From Sphingobacterium sp. UBA2700 (GTDB lineage Bacteria > Bacteroidota > Bacteroidia > Sphingobacteriales > Sphingobacteriaceae), in NCBI GenBank assembly GCA_002354335.1, contig DELI01000023.1, forward strand, positions 149,490 to 213,489: a stretch of 64,000 nt of DNA, in the 5' to 3' direction. Positions 25,292 through 34,946 of the stretch are shown here, one piece after another. The notes under the pieces are model-generated. The model saw only the letters and a program-made list of their open reading frames with translations, was not told the DNA's origin and ran no database searches. Position 1 is the first letter of the stretch. Every line of letters starts with the position of its first letter. Position numbers and translations under genes: made by a program.

Positions 25292-25951
25292 ATGAAATTT
25301 TTTATTGATACCGCTAATTTAGAGCAAATCAAAGAAGCGCAAGATTTAGGCGTTTTAGACGGTGTAACAACAAACCCTTCCTTAATGGCTAAAGAAGGTA
25401 TTTCTGGCGAAGAAAACGTAATTAATCATTATAAAGCGATTTGTGCAATCGTTGATGGCTACGTGAGTGCGGAGGTAATTTCTACGGATTACGAAGGTAT
25501 GATTAAAGAAGGAGAAGCTTTAGCGGCATTGGATAACAAGATCGTTGTAAAGGTTCCGATGATTAAAGATGGCGTAAAAGCGATCAAATACTTTAGTAAA
25601 AAAGGGATTAAAACAAACTGTACGTTGGTATTTTCTGCTGGCCAAGCTTTGCTAGCTGCAAAAGCAGGTGCAACTTACGTATCTCCGTTTATCGGTCGTT
25701 TAGATGATATCTCTGTAGATGGTTTAGGCCTAATCGAAGAGATTCGTGAGATCTATGATAACTACGGTTTCCAGACTCAAATCTTAGCAGCATCAGTACG
25801 TCACAGTGCTCATATTTTAGGTTGCGCGAAGATTGGAGCTGACGTAATGACAGGTCCATTATCTGCAATCACAGCCCTTTTGAAACACCCATTAACGGAC
25901 AGCGGATTGGCAACATTCTTAGCTGACCACGCAAAAGCTGCTGGCAAATAA
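25292..25951 (+). CDS. fsa: fructose-6-phosphate aldolase / small transaldolase (TalC-like)
   Basis: The enzyme has 219 residues, the length of the short transaldolase subfamily. It opens [13 protein letters not shown] with Asp6, then GVTTNPSL with Asn28, and carries the Schiff-base Lys87 in IVVKVPM. A further motif, [10 protein letters not shown], follows near residue 130. Short family members are either fructose-6-phosphate aldolases or true transaldolases of the pentose phosphate pathway, and sequence reading alone does not separate the two. It has its own promoter and terminator. Confidence 0.93.
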   Translation: MKFFIDTANLEQIKEAQDLGVLDGVTTNPSLMAKEGISGEENVINHYKAICAIVDGYVSAEVISTDYEGMIKEGEALAALDNKIVVKVPMIKDGVKAIKYFSKKGIKTNCTLVFSAGQALLAAKAGATYVSPFIGRLDDISVDGLGLIEEIREIYDNYGFQTQILAASVRHSAHILGCAKIGADVMTGPLSAITALLKHPLTDSGLATFLADHAKAAGK

Positions 25952-25976
25952 GCAAGCTTCATAAGTAAATATTGAC

Positions 25977-26006
25977 GCCTCCGACTGCAAGTTCGGAGGC
26001 TTTTTT
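25977..26006 (+). terminator. terminator of the transaldolase/Fsa gene
   Basis: GCCTCCGA (25977-25984) and TCGGAGGC (25993-26000) form a perfect stem with an 8-nt loop followed by TTTTTT. It begins 25 bp after the stop codon. Confidence 0.9.
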
Positions 26007-26037
26007 ATTCACGTAAATATTTCGTAAATTTAACTTT

Positions 26038-26496
26038 ATGAAAGTGGACATGGACTCGGAAAATTTAGATCATCAACAGGAAGAATTCGCTCGAATTCTA
26101 AAGGCAAATAAGTTAAAAATTACCCAGCCGAGGCTTCGTGTTTTGGACACTATTTCTACTAAAACTTCAGCGATTTCCCAACCCGAATTGGAAAAAATAT
26201 TGGGCACTGAGATCGATCGAGTTACCCTCTATCGGATACTTGCGAGCTTCGAAGAAAAAGGTATTCTACACAAAGTTTTCGACCTAAACGGTACAGCGAC
26301 TTATGCGCTCTGTTCGACGAAATGCACCGAGCATAATCACCATGATCAGCATGTTCATTTCATTTGTTCCGCATGTAATTCGGTGTTCTGCTTAGACGAA
26401 ACGAACGCCCCAAAAATTAATCTTCCTCAAGGATTCACCTTGCACTCTATCGCAGTAAATGCAGTAGGTTTGTGCGAGCAGTGCAAAGAAAAATAA
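26038..26496 (+). CDS. Fur-family metalloregulator
   Basis: The 152-residue protein has the Fur layout: a winged-helix domain (about 18-95) with recognition helix sequence EIDRVTLYRILASF, then a dimerisation and metal domain with EHNHHDQHVHFICSACNS and CEQC near the C-terminus. CSAC and CEQC are the four-Cys structural zinc site. The His cluster HNHHDQHVH resembles Zur-like sensors as much as Fur, so the sensed metal (Fe, Zn or peroxide via Fe) is open. A second ATG at 26050 is possible. It is monocistronic. Confidence 0.9.
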   Translation: MKVDMDSENLDHQQEEFARILKANKLKITQPRLRVLDTISTKTSAISQPELEKILGTEIDRVTLYRILASFEEKGILHKVFDLNGTATYALCSTKCTEHNHHDQHVHFICSACNSVFCLDETNAPKINLPQGFTLHSIAVNAVGLCEQCKEK

Positions 26497-27052
26497 ACAA
26501 GAAACTCGACTTTTTTTCGTAATTTTCACCCATTGATCTATATCAGAGGGTAAACTTCTATCGCCTCAACGTCGAGCCAAAATATGCGCTAAACACCATC
26601 TAAAAATCATTTGCTAATATTTAGCTTTTAAAATTATATTTCTTTATTTTATAGACAGTTACAATTATATATTAAAACAAATACATTTACATTTCAATTT
26701 TAGCAAATCGCATTAGAAAGAGGCTTATTATCATCAAAATTTAACAAAATCCTATAAATCAATCATTTACACAACCAATGACGTTAATTTAGTTTTAGCA
26801 AACATATAATAATAATCTATAATTCAGATAAATAGGATTGCTAAAATAAATTTACTATTTACTTTATAAACGAACCGAAAAAGAAGTGTACCGGCGTCGT
26901 AAAACTAGCATGAAATTTGAACTAGTTTTTACGTACCTTAGTTCTATTGTCAAGAAGGGCAAGTGGCCTTACATGACCCACTAATTTTAGGACCTCTCCT
27001 ACCCTATGACAAGTAACATCGTTCCGTTTAATTTGGAACACAACACAGACAT
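26497..27052. other. 556-bp gene-free AT-rich region upstream of rnr with TTTTAGCAAA repeats
   Basis: No reading frame looks coding. Two exact TTTTAGCAAA decamers occur at 26698-26707 and 26793-26802, and related inverted forms occur at 26610-26617 (TTTGCTAA) and 26837-26846 (ATTGCTAAAA). A hairpin with an 11-bp stem and a one-base bulge lies at 26898-26933. It may be a long regulatory leader for RNase R. I see no DnaA boxes or riboswitch fold that I recognise. Confidence 0.5.
26898..26933. promoter_or_regulatory. hairpin in the rnr upstream region
   Basis: CGTAAAACTAG (26898-26908) pairs with CTAGTTTTTACG (26922-26933), with one bulged T and a 13-nt loop. No T-run follows, so it is more likely an mRNA leader structure or operator than a terminator. 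Confidence 0.4.
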
Positions 27053-29182
27053 ATGAAATCAAAAAAAGAAAACCCTTACAAAGAAGTTTTAACCCAACTG
27101 ATCGTAGACGTTTTTGAAAAATCAGGAAACACAGCACTCAACTATAAGCAGGTTGCCGCCAAACTAAATGTTAAAGATACGGACGCCAAAGTTGCTATCG
27201 CCGACATACTGAATGACGGCACTCGATCAGGTCAGTTTGAACAACCCGAGCGAGGCAAATTCAAGCTTCGACAACTCAATGTATATATCACAGGAAAGGT
27301 CGATATGACAGCCGATGGTTCGGCTTATATTGTACCAGAAGATGAGCTGGAAAATGACATCTATGTAGCGCCTCGAAAACTCCGCCAAGCGTTACATGGT
27401 GACCGTGTGAAAGTCCATGTTTATGAACGCAAGAAAGGACGGAAGCGCGAGGGCGAGGTTGTCGAAATCTTAGAACGCGCGAAGACCGACTTCACCGGAA
27501 CAATTGACATGTCCAACAGCTATGCATTCTTCCTGCCAGATGACAGGAAAATGTTGCACGACATCTTCATCCCGCTCGACAATTTGAATGGAGCGAAGGA
27601 CGGTGAGAAAGTTTTAGTATCGATTGTCGAATGGCCAAAGAATGCTAAGAATCCAATTGGTCGTGTGAAACATGTACTCGGCAAAAAAGGAGAAAATAAC
27701 ACAGAGATGAACGCGATTTTGGCGGACTTCGGTTTTCCTTTGGAATTTCCGAAGGAAGTTGAAAAAGAAGCGAAAGCCATCCCTGAAGATATCACCCCCG
27801 AGGAAATCGCAAAACGCAAAGATTTCCGAAACGTCACGACCTTCACCATCGACCCGGCGGATGCAAAAGATTTTGACGACGCCATCTCTTACCAAGTACT
27901 AGAGAATGGGAATTACGAAATCGGTGTTCATATTGCTGACGTATCACACTACGTTATTCCGGACACCGCATTAGACAAGGAAGCATTCGAAAGAGGAACT
28001 TCGGTTTATTTGGTTGACAGAGTTATTCCGATGCTCCCTGAGCGACTTTCAAACAACCTATGTTCACTTAGGCCTAACGAGGACAAACTTTGTTTCTCGG
28101 CCGTCTTTGAGCTTGACGACAAAGCTAACGTAATCGACCAATGGTTTGGAAGAACGGTAATCCATTCGGACCGCCGCTTCAGTTACGAGGAAGCACAGGA
28201 AATCATCGAAGGTAAAGAGGATTCGTTGGCACCTGCCATTTTAAAACTGAATGAGCTCGCATTTATCCTTCGCGACCGCAAGTTCAAGAATGGAGCGATC
28301 AGTTTTGAATCGGAGGAAGTGAAATTTCATTTAGACGAAAACGGCAAGCCAATTGGGGTATACACGAAAATACGTAAGGAGGCACACAAGTTGATCGAGG
28401 ACTTCATGCTTCTTGCAAACCGCAAGGTCGCTGAATTTATCGGCAAGCAAGGACGTGGTAAAAACAAACTTCCATTTGTTTACCGCTTCCATGATGTTCC
28501 GAACCCAGAGACTTTAACAAACTTCTCACAGTTTGCATCGCGCTTCGGACACCGATTAGTTATTAAGTCGGACAAAGAAACGGCGAAATCGCTGAACAGC
28601 TTAATGACGAAGATCGAGGGCTCGAAGGAACAGAACCTGCTCACCTCCCTTGCCGTACGTTCGATGGCAAAAGCGATCTACACCACCAAGAAGACATCCC
28701 ACTATGGTTTAGCGTTTGATTATTACACTCACTTTACCTCTCCTATCCGCCGGTACCCCGATGTTATGGTTCACCGTCTGCTGCAATACTATTTAGAGGG
28801 CGGCAACAAGATCAATGCAGAACACTATGAAAAGATGGCCGAGCATTCCTCACTGAAGGAAAAGAAAGCAGCGGAAGCCGAAAGAGCATCTATCAAGTAT
28901 AAACAAGCGGAGTTCCTGCAAGATCAAATTGGCGTTGAATACACCGGAATCGTCTCGGGCGTTACGGAATGGGGTATGTATGTAGAAATCGAAGAAAACA
29001 AGTGTGAAGGTATGGTTCGCCTCCGCGATATCACCGACGATTTTTACACCTTGGACGAGAAGAATTACGCAATCATCGGCCAACGAAAGAAAAAAGTATA
29101 TCAACTAGGCGATGAAGTCCAAATCAAAGTCAAGAAAGTGGATCTTGAGAAAAGACAGATTGACTTTACGTTGATTAGTTAG
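27053..29182 (+). CDS. rnr: ribonuclease R
   Basis: The 709-residue exoribonuclease has the RNase II/R order. An N-terminal winged helix (about 8-65) and cold-shock OB domains (about 75-230) precede the RNB catalytic domain (about 255-580), whose active-site Asp cluster is TIDPADAKDFDDAIS; TSPIRRYPDVMVHRLL comes near its end. A C-terminal S1 domain (about 620-705, GIVSGVTEWGMYVEI) follows. It degrades structured RNA 3' to 5' in the cytoplasm. The Lys-rich tail of E. coli RNase R is absent. The start ATG at 27053 is the only one that includes the winged helix. Confidence 0.95.
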   Translation: MKSKKENPYKEVLTQLIVDVFEKSGNTALNYKQVAAKLNVKDTDAKVAIADILNDGTRSGQFEQPERGKFKLRQLNVYITGKVDMTADGSAYIVPEDELENDIYVAPRKLRQALHGDRVKVHVYERKKGRKREGEVVEILERAKTDFTGTIDMSNSYAFFLPDDRKMLHDIFIPLDNLNGAKDGEKVLVSIVEWPKNAKNPIGRVKHVLGKKGENNTEMNAILADFGFPLEFPKEVEKEAKAIPEDITPEEIAKRKDFRNVTTFTIDPADAKDFDDAISYQVLENGNYEIGVHIADVSHYVIPDTALDKEAFERGTSVYLVDRVIPMLPERLSNNLCSLRPNEDKLCFSAVFELDDKANVIDQWFGRTVIHSDRRFSYEEAQEIIEGKEDSLAPAILKLNELAFILRDRKFKNGAISFESEEVKFHLDENGKPIGVYTKIRKEAHKLIEDFMLLANRKVAEFIGKQGRGKNKLPFVYRFHDVPNPETLTNFSQFASRFGHRLVIKSDKETAKSLNSLMTKIEGSKEQNLLTSLAVRSMAKAIYTTKKTSHYGLAFDYYTHFTSPIRRYPDVMVHRLLQYYLEGGNKINAEHYEKMAEHSSLKEKKAAEAERASIKYKQAEFLQDQIGVEYTGIVSGVTEWGMYVEIEENKCEGMVRLRDITDDFYTLDEKNYAIIGQRKKKVYQLGDEVQIKVKKVDLEKRQIDFTLIS

Positions 29183-29269
29183 CATGGCAGGTCAAACAGA
29201 AAGCGATGCAAAGCTGAGCTACATGATAGAAAGATATATTGTTTTCCAATTGTCTTTCACATAACAGAA

Positions 29270-29310
29270 AAAAAACGAAGCCCCGCCATTTTTCAATGAC
29301 GGGGCTTCGT
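29270..29310 (-). terminator. terminator of the metzincin-like gene, between rnr and that gene
   Basis: ACGAAGCCCCG (29275-29285) and CGGGGCTTCGT (29300-29310) form a perfect 11-bp stem, extended inside by a 4-bp CATT/AATG helix. On the minus strand it is followed by eight T. It lies 49 bp past the minus-strand gene stop and may also stop rnr transcription. Confidence 0.85.
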
Positions 29311-29358
29311 ATTCAAAGTATCTTTTATAAGCTTTTTCGAGCAACTTATTATCGCCTG

Positions 29359-30921
29359 CTAATAGAGATCGAGCTCTGCTATAGAGGCATGATTCTCACC
29401 TTTAAAATCATTCACTGTGACGATTCTAAAATACCTAAAAGTCTTTGAGTTAGCAAAAGGAAAATACTGACGTCCGTTGAGCGCCCCACGACCTGAATAG
29501 GCCACTTCCCAATGCTGATTATCCATACTAATCTCTACCTTAAATTCCTTAATTTTTGCCGCCGCCCCGGTATTATCGGGACGTGTCAAATACGACACAC
29601 CTTTTGCTACGACCGGATTCTCTCCAACATTAATAGTGATATGATGTGGGTGGCTACCAGGGTTCGACCAACTCGTATGCCAGTAGGTTTTTTCATTTCC
29701 ATCCAGTACGCGTGTTGGTTGATAACCTACTTGAAAAGAACTGACACTTTCAACCGTCCAATTCTTTCTTTCTAATAGCGGTCGGGTTCCGATATCTATT
29801 ACAGGAATATTATTAACGAACTTATAAGGATAGAATAAATAAGAGCTTGAACCGTTCTTGTGATGAAGAAAGATCTGGAGCGTATAATTCATATTAGCTT
29901 TGGTCCGAAACTCTGAAATTGGCATTCTCAGGTTAAAGCTATTGTCTTCGTTGGCCTTTTTCGTAAATGTGATTGACTGATAACCTTCAGGGTCGGACTC
30001 CAAAATATTCCGAATTGTAACATGTGACGGCACGACGTTCGTCGTATAAGTTCCTTCTACAACAATTTCGGATCCTTCCACAGCCGCAGAAATTTGATCA
30101 ACTTTCGTTGTTGCGGATCCATAAAACGCTTTAGCCTCTTTACTGAAGACCTGACAATTGCTCAAGGTTGCGGCATCGAAGAAGCTTATAAAAGTTGGCG
30201 ATTTACCGTAGGTATAATTCCCTGCCCCCATTAGGGTCATCCCAAATTCGGAGCTAGCATACTGGCTGGCGGTCGGTCCATTGTGTGGAAGATTAATTCC
30301 ATGCCCCATCTCGTGAAGCAATCCTCCAATATAAACTGTTGCCTTTTCCCCCACGAGCCCGGGTTTACCAAGATTATCCTGACTCATACCGGGATAATCC
30401 AACGCATAACACCACCTTCCCGTCCCATAAAACGGTATTTCATGTGGGACGACTTCCCCTTGATCGAGCTTTTTATTAACGGCTGTCAAAACTAAATAAT
30501 GATCACTTGCAGATGCCGCCGGGTTGGCTAAAAAATATGCATTGACGTGTTCTACTATAGCTGCATCGTCGGTGTAAGCTGTCGAATTCTTATCACCTCT
30601 TACTAAATGGATTTTAATACGCGTGTTATCTTTATTTTTTAGCAGACCGAATGTTTTAGCGCCAAGTCCCCAATGTTCCATCCAATGTTGGAAATAACTT
30701 TGTCCTGCTATCATGATCTTACTAATCCTTTCTTCGTAGCCCGGATTTGGCACCACATCTTTAGGGACGAAATAGACAACGTTTAAATTGTACCTGTAAT
30801 CCGATTGAAAAGTCTGATCGACAGGAACGATCGGCGCACCGTTGGTTTCTTTTTCTCCCTTCGAGCAGGCAGTAAGAACTATAAAGAGCAAAGCGATCGC
30901 TTTTAGTGCAAATTCTTTCAT
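29359..30921 (-). CDS. metzincin-like zinc metallopeptidase lipoprotein with C-terminal F5/8 type C domain
   Basis: The 520-residue lipoprotein (lipobox LTAC, Cys19) has a zinc site HEMGHGINLPH at 203-213, which fits the metzincin HExxHxxGxxH pattern except that Asn replaces Gly. A Met-turn-like MTLMGAG follows at about 228-234. A beta-sandwich follows at about 265-375. The last ~135 residues are a discoidin/F5-8C domain (WTVESVSSFQ, VLDGNEKTYWHT, TFRYFRIVTVN), which usually binds glycans. Surface proteolysis of a glycoprotein is the likely role (inference). The exact peptidase family is not certain. The gene stands alone. Confidence 0.8.
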   Translation of the reverse strand: MKEFALKAIALLFIVLTACSKGEKETNGAPIVPVDQTFQSDYRYNLNVVYFVPKDVVPNPGYEERISKIMIAGQSYFQHWMEHWGLGAKTFGLLKNKDNTRIKIHLVRGDKNSTAYTDDAAIVEHVNAYFLANPAASASDHYLVLTAVNKKLDQGEVVPHEIPFYGTGRWCYALDYPGMSQDNLGKPGLVGEKATVYIGGLLHEMGHGINLPHNGPTASQYASSEFGMTLMGAGNYTYGKSPTFISFFDAATLSNCQVFSKEAKAFYGSATTKVDQISAAVEGSEIVVEGTYTTNVVPSHVTIRNILESDPEGYQSITFTKKANEDNSFNLRMPISEFRTKANMNYTLQIFLHHKNGSSSYLFYPYKFVNNIPVIDIGTRPLLERKNWTVESVSSFQVGYQPTRVLDGNEKTYWHTSWSNPGSHPHHITINVGENPVVAKGVSYLTRPDNTGAAAKIKEFKVEISMDNQHWEVAYSGRGALNGRQYFPFANSKTFRYFRIVTVNDFKGENHASIAELDLY

Positions 30922-31291
30922 AATTTATTTAATTTCATAATTTGTTTCTCAATTATATACCACATAAATTATTTAAACAATATGTTTCGTCACAATTTCG
31001 GCAGATTGCGCTAAATGTATTCCATTTGTAGCTAAAGGGAGTTTCTGCTGTAGTTTAATCGAAATCGAATATCACTTTATCGATTTCTCTATAAGATTCC
31101 GTACAGCAAGATTGACAATATAAAAATACCTTTGCCGAACTATCATAAACTGCTAGAAAACGGCGGTGCAATCAGAACATCCGTTTTATTTAAAAACTTT
31201 ATCGCACAACTCTTTACGAATCCAAATATTCTTTATATCTTTGCAGACTTAAAAATTAATTTTACACAAATTAAAAACACAAAACAGGTAA
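30922..31291. other. 370-bp gene-free region with the str operon promoter
   Basis: This interval separates the divergent metzincin-like and rpsL genes. It holds the main rpsL promoter at 31213-31243 and a second -7-like TACCTTTG at 31127-31134 that lacks a good -33 partner. No other structure or credible reading frame is seen. Confidence 0.5.
31213..31243 (+). promoter_or_regulatory. promoter of the str operon (TTTA-N19-TATCTTTG)
   Basis: The -7 box TATCTTTG at 31236-31243 fits TAnnTTTG exactly, and TTTA at 31213-31216 stands 19 bp upstream as the -33 element. The leader to rpsL is about 45 nt. This is the best-formed promoter in the window. Confidence 0.65.
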
Positions 31292-31699
31292 ATGCCTACT
31301 ATTCAACAATTAGTTAGAAAAGGTAGAGTAGCTCTGGTTGATAAGAGTAAGTCACCAGCGTTGGATTCATGTCCACAGCGAAGAGGTGTGTGTACGCGTG
31401 TATACACTACTACCCCTAAAAAACCAAACTCAGCAATGCGTAAAGTAGCTCGTGTTCGTTTAACGAATGGAAAAGAAGTGAATGCTTACATTCCAGGAGA
31501 AGGACACAACCTACAAGAGCACTCCATCGTGTTAATCCGTGGTGGTCGTGTTAAAGATTTACCAGGAGTTCGCTACCACATCATCCGTGGTGCATTAGAC
31601 ACATCAGGTGTAGCAGGCCGTAACCAACGTCGTTCTAAATACGGAACAAAACGTCCAAAACCAGGTCAAGCAGCTGCTCCAACAAAAGGTAAGAAATAA
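31292..31699 (+). CDS. rpsL: 30S ribosomal protein S12
   Basis: The 135-residue protein is S12 throughout: [12 protein letters not shown] at the start, [22 protein letters not shown] with the PKKPNSA decoding loop (both Lys wild type, as in streptomycin-sensitive forms), and [14 protein letters not shown] with the Asp that is methylthiolated in some bacteria. S12 guards the decoding centre. It opens the operon rpsL-rpsG-fusA-rpsJ, with rpsG 19 bp downstream. The C-terminus is a Lys/Ala/Pro tail a little longer than in E. coli. Confidence 0.98.
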   Translation: MPTIQQLVRKGRVALVDKSKSPALDSCPQRRGVCTRVYTTTPKKPNSAMRKVARVRLTNGKEVNAYIPGEGHNLQEHSIVLIRGGRVKDLPGVRYHIIRGALDTSGVAGRNQRRSKYGTKRPKPGQAAAPTKGKK

Positions 31700-31718
31700 T
31701 TAAACGGAGGAAAAGAAA

Positions 31719-32186
31719 ATGAGAAAAGCAAAACCAAAAAAGAGAATCATTTTACCTGATCCAAAGTTTAATGACGTTCAGGTAACACGTTTCGTAAATA
31801 ACATGATGTTCGACGGTAAGAAATCTATCGCGTACTCTATTTTTTACGATGCTGTAGAATTAGTAGAATCAAAAACGCAAGAGAACGGTTTAGAGACTTG
31901 GAAAAAAGCTTTAAACAACGTTATGCCAGCTGTAGAGGTTAAATCTCGTCGTGTTGGTGGTGCTAACTTCCAAGTTCCTATGGAAGTTCGTCCAGAGCGT
32001 AAGATCGCTTTAGGAATGAAATGGTTAATCTCTTATGCTCGCAAGCGTGGTGAAAAAACGATGTTTGAGAAATTAGCAGGAGAAATTATTTCAGCTTCTA
32101 AAGGTGAAGGTGCTGCTGTAAAGAAGAAAGAAGATACGCACAAGATGGCGGAAGCTAACAAAGCGTTCTCACACTTCAGATTCTAA
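31719..32186 (+). CDS. rpsG: 30S ribosomal protein S7
   Basis: This protein has 155 residues and is full length for S7, which binds the 16S rRNA 3' domain and the E site. Recognisable segments are [54 protein letters not shown] and [13 protein letters not shown] at the end. It follows rpsL by 19 bp with a purine-rich GGAGG-like stretch (acggagga) before the ATG, one of the few Shine-Dalgarno-like sites in this window. Confidence 0.98.
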   Translation: MRKAKPKKRIILPDPKFNDVQVTRFVNNMMFDGKKSIAYSIFYDAVELVESKTQENGLETWKKALNNVMPAVEVKSRRVGGANFQVPMEVRPERKIALGMKWLISYARKRGEKTMFEKLAGEIISASKGEGAAVKKKEDTHKMAEANKAFSHFRF

Positions 32187-32214
32187 TTTTGAAAATAAAG
32201 AATCAAATATGATT

Positions 32215-32259
32215 ACACCGACTTTAGATAATAGAATATTTATTATCGAGAGTCGGTGT
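32215..32259 (+). terminator. large hairpin between rpsG and fusA (attenuator or partial terminator)
   Basis: ACACCGACT (32215-32223) and AGTCGGTGT (32251-32259) are perfectly complementary. An inner ATAATA/TATTAT helix (32228-32233, 32241-32246) continues the stem past a 4-by-4 internal loop. A weak ATTTGTTT follows. The hairpin sits 28 bp after rpsG and 56 bp before fusA, so it could adjust expression of fusA relative to the ribosomal proteins. Confidence 0.6.
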
Positions 32260-32314
32260 ATTTGTTTAAGAACAAAGCAACAAAAAACGCCAATAGGCAA
32301 ACTGCAAAATTAAT

Positions 32315-34438
32315 ATGGCAAAAGACTTAAAATTAGTTAGAAATATTGGTATCGCTGCCCACATCGATGCTGGTAAAACTACAACGACAGAGCGTATCTT
32401 ATTCTACTCTGGAGTTAACCACAAATTAGGAGAAACTCACGAAGGTTCTGCTACTACAGACTGGATGGCGCAAGAGCAAGAGCGTGGTATCACGATCACA
32501 TCTGCGGCTGTTACTGTATTCTGGAACTACCGTAATAAAAAATATCAAGTAAACGTAATTGATACTCCGGGACACGTGGACTTTACTGTAGAGGTAAACC
32601 GTTCATTACGTGTATTAGACGGGTTAGTATTCTTATTCTCAGCTGTTGATGGTGTTGAGCCTCAATCTGAGACTAACTGGCGTTTAGCGGATGGTTACAA
32701 AGTTCCTCGTATTGGTTTCGTTAATAAAATGGACCGTTCAGGAGCTGACTTCTTGAAAGTTGTAAAACAAGTGAAAGAGATGTTAGGTTCTGAGGCTGTA
32801 GCGCTTCAATTACCTATCGGTGCTGAAGACGACTTCAAAGGTGTAGTTGACTTAATCAACAACCGTGGTATCGTTTGGAACGAAGCTGATAAAGGTATGA
32901 CTTTTACAGAAGTTCCAATTCCTGACGATATGTTAGACGAGGTTGCTGAATACCGTGAGAAATTATTAGAAGCTGTTGCTGGATATGATGAATCTTTGAT
33001 GGAGAAATTCTTCGAAGATCCAGATTCATTGACAGAGCGCGAAATCTTAGACGCTTTACGCAAAGCTGTTTTAGACAACGCAATCGTTCCTATGGTTTGT
33101 GGATCATCATTCAAAAACAAAGGTGTACAAACAATGCTTGACTTCGTTATGGAGTTATTGCCTTCACCTCTTGACCAAGAGGCTGTAAAAGGTACTGACC
33201 CACGTAACGGTGAAGAGATCGTTCGTAAGCCATCTGAATCTGAGCCATTCGCGGCATTAGGTTTCAAGATTGCTACTGACCCATTCGTTGGTCGTCTATG
33301 TTTCGTACGTGCATACTCAGGTGTATTAGAGGCTGGTTCTTATGTATTGAACACTCGTTCAGGAAATAAAGAGCGTATCTCTCGTATCTTCCAAATGCAC
33401 GCTAACAAGCAAAACCCTATCGAAAGAATCGGTGCTGGTGATATCGGTGCAGTTGTAGGTTTCAAAGACATCAAAACTGGTGATACTCTTTGTGACGAGA
33501 AAAACCCAATCATCCTTGAGTCAATGACTTTCCCTGAGCCAGTAATTGGTTTAGCGATTGAGCCAAAAACTCAAGCTGACGTAGATAAATTAGGTATCGC
33601 TTTAGGTAAATTAGCTGAGGAAGATCCTACATTCGTAGTAAAATCTGATCAAGAAACTGGTCAAACAGTTATCTCAGGTATGGGTGAGCTTCACTTAGAT
33701 ATCTTGATCGACCGTTTGAGACGCGAGTTCAAAGTAGAAGTTAACCAAGGTGCTCCACAAGTAGCTTACAAAGAGTCTATCAACGGAACATCTGAGCACC
33801 GTGAAGTTTACAAGAAACAATCAGGTGGTCGTGGTAAATTCGCGGATATCAAAGTTGTTATCTCTCCTGCTGACGAAGATTGGGATGTTGTTAAATCACC
33901 TCTTCAATTCGTTAATGAGATCGTTGGTGGTGCTATTCCAAAAGAATACATTCCTTCGGTACAAAAAGGATTTGAATCATCAATGAACAATGGTGTATTA
34001 GCTGGTTACCCACTATCAGGAATGAAAGTACGTTTGATCGATGGATCTTTCCACGCAGTCGATTCAGATTCATTGTCATTCGAATTAGCTGGTAAAATGG
34101 CTTACCGCCAAGCATTACCTAAATGTTCTCCAGTATTAATGGAGCCTATTATGAAAGTTGAAGTATTGACTCCAGAGGAAAACATGGGTGATGTAATGGG
34201 TGACTTAAACCGTCGTCGTGGACAGATGCAAGGTCTTGACTCACGTAACGGTGCACAAGTTATCAAAGCTTTAGTACCACTTTCAGAGATGTTCGGATAT
34301 GTAACTCAATTACGTACTATCACTTCAGGTCGTGCAACTTCAACGATGGAGTTTGACCACTATGCTGAAGCACCTCGTAACGTAGCTGAAGAAGTTATCG
34401 CGAAATCAAAAGGTAAAGTAAAAGGTCTAGAAGACTAA
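32315..34438 (+). CDS. fusA: elongation factor G
   Basis: The 707-residue GTPase has all EF-G features. G1 is AHIDAGKTT (15-23), the switch regions include [11 protein letters not shown]3 is DTPGHVDF, and G4 is [10 protein letters not shown]. The domain II-V sequence is complete, ending in [25 protein letters not shown]. It catalyses translocation and, with RRF, ribosome recycling. The codon use is strongly biased, as expected for a highly expressed gene. It lies 128 bp after rpsG with an intervening hairpin. No tuf gene follows it. Confidence 0.98.
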   Translation: MAKDLKLVRNIGIAAHIDAGKTTTTERILFYSGVNHKLGETHEGSATTDWMAQEQERGITITSAAVTVFWNYRNKKYQVNVIDTPGHVDFTVEVNRSLRVLDGLVFLFSAVDGVEPQSETNWRLADGYKVPRIGFVNKMDRSGADFLKVVKQVKEMLGSEAVALQLPIGAEDDFKGVVDLINNRGIVWNEADKGMTFTEVPIPDDMLDEVAEYREKLLEAVAGYDESLMEKFFEDPDSLTEREILDALRKAVLDNAIVPMVCGSSFKNKGVQTMLDFVMELLPSPLDQEAVKGTDPRNGEEIVRKPSESEPFAALGFKIATDPFVGRLCFVRAYSGVLEAGSYVLNTRSGNKERISRIFQMHANKQNPIERIGAGDIGAVVGFKDIKTGDTLCDEKNPIILESMTFPEPVIGLAIEPKTQADVDKLGIALGKLAEEDPTFVVKSDQETGQTVISGMGELHLDILIDRLRREFKVEVNQGAPQVAYKESINGTSEHREVYKKQSGGRGKFADIKVVISPADEDWDVVKSPLQFVNEIVGGAIPKEYIPSVQKGFESSMNNGVLAGYPLSGMKVRLIDGSFHAVDSDSLSFELAGKMAYRQALPKCSPVLMEPIMKVEVLTPEENMGDVMGDLNRRRGQMQGLDSRNGAQVIKALVPLSEMFGYVTQLRTITSGRATSTMEFDHYAEAPRNVAEEVIAKSKGKVKGLED

Positions 34439-34458
34439 TATTAGCATACAAAACAACC

Positions 34459-34492
34459 GATCCCTGATTATAAATAGCTCTAATCGGGGGTC
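34459..34492 (+). terminator. hairpin between fusA and rpsJ
   Basis: A continuous 12-bp stem including G-T pairs (34459-34470 with 34481-34492) encloses a 10-nt loop and is followed by ATTTT. It lies 21 bp after fusA and 20 bp before rpsJ, so it is probably an attenuator or processing site. Confidence 0.55.
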
Positions 34493-34512
34493 ATTTTAAA
34501 AACAAATATATA

Positions 34513-34818
34513 ATGAGCCAAAGAATCAGAATCAAATTGAAATCTTACGATTACAACTTGGTTGACAAGTCAGCTGAGAAAATCGTGAAAACAGTAAAAC
34601 CTACAGGTGCAGTTGTTAGTGGTCCAATTCCATTGCCTACTGAGAAAAAAATCTATACAGTTTTACGTTCTCCACACGTTAACAAAAAAGCACGTGAGCA
34701 ATTCCAATTATGTTCTTACAAGAGATTGTTAGACATCTACTCATCAAACTCTAAAACTGTTGATGCGTTAATGAAATTAGAATTACCTTCAGGTGTTGAA
34801 GTTGAAATCAAAGTGTGA
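34513..34818 (+). CDS. rpsJ: 30S ribosomal protein S10
   Basis: The protein has 101 residues and is S10: [54 protein letters not shown] and [19 protein letters not shown]. It sits in the 30S head and also serves as NusE in antitermination. In most Bacteroidota rpsJ continues into rplC and the S10/spc operon, but here a strong terminator follows after 22 bp and no rplC is present within the window. Confidence 0.97.
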   Translation: MSQRIRIKLKSYDYNLVDKSAEKIVKTVKPTGAVVSGPIPLPTEKKIYTVLRSPHVNKKAREQFQLCSYKRLLDIYSSNSKTVDALMKLELPSGVEVEIKV

Positions 34819-34840
34819 TAGATTTCTTTGAGAAAACAAA

Positions 34841-34875
34841 AATCCCCTTTATTGAAAAGTAAAGGGGATTTTTTT
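34841..34875 (+). terminator. terminator after rpsJ
   Basis: AATCCCCTTTA (34841-34851) pairs with TAAAGGGGATT (34860-34870) around an 8-nt loop, followed by a long T-run. This is a textbook intrinsic terminator and closes the str operon. Confidence 0.9.
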
Positions 34876-34946
34876 GTTTAGATATAAGATTTAAGATCTG
34901 AAACCTTAGCGTTTGGACGGAAACAAATAAGGTGAATTAGTTTTAA

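Noticed and set aside
26497-27052. AT-rich iteron region as a replication origin
   Set aside because: No DnaA-box-like TTATCCACA, no dnaA or gidA nearby, and the repeats are not regularly spaced.
31132-31317. Short plus-strand frame in the rpsL leader
   Set aside because: It overlaps the str promoter and the rpsL start in another frame and has no recognisable features.
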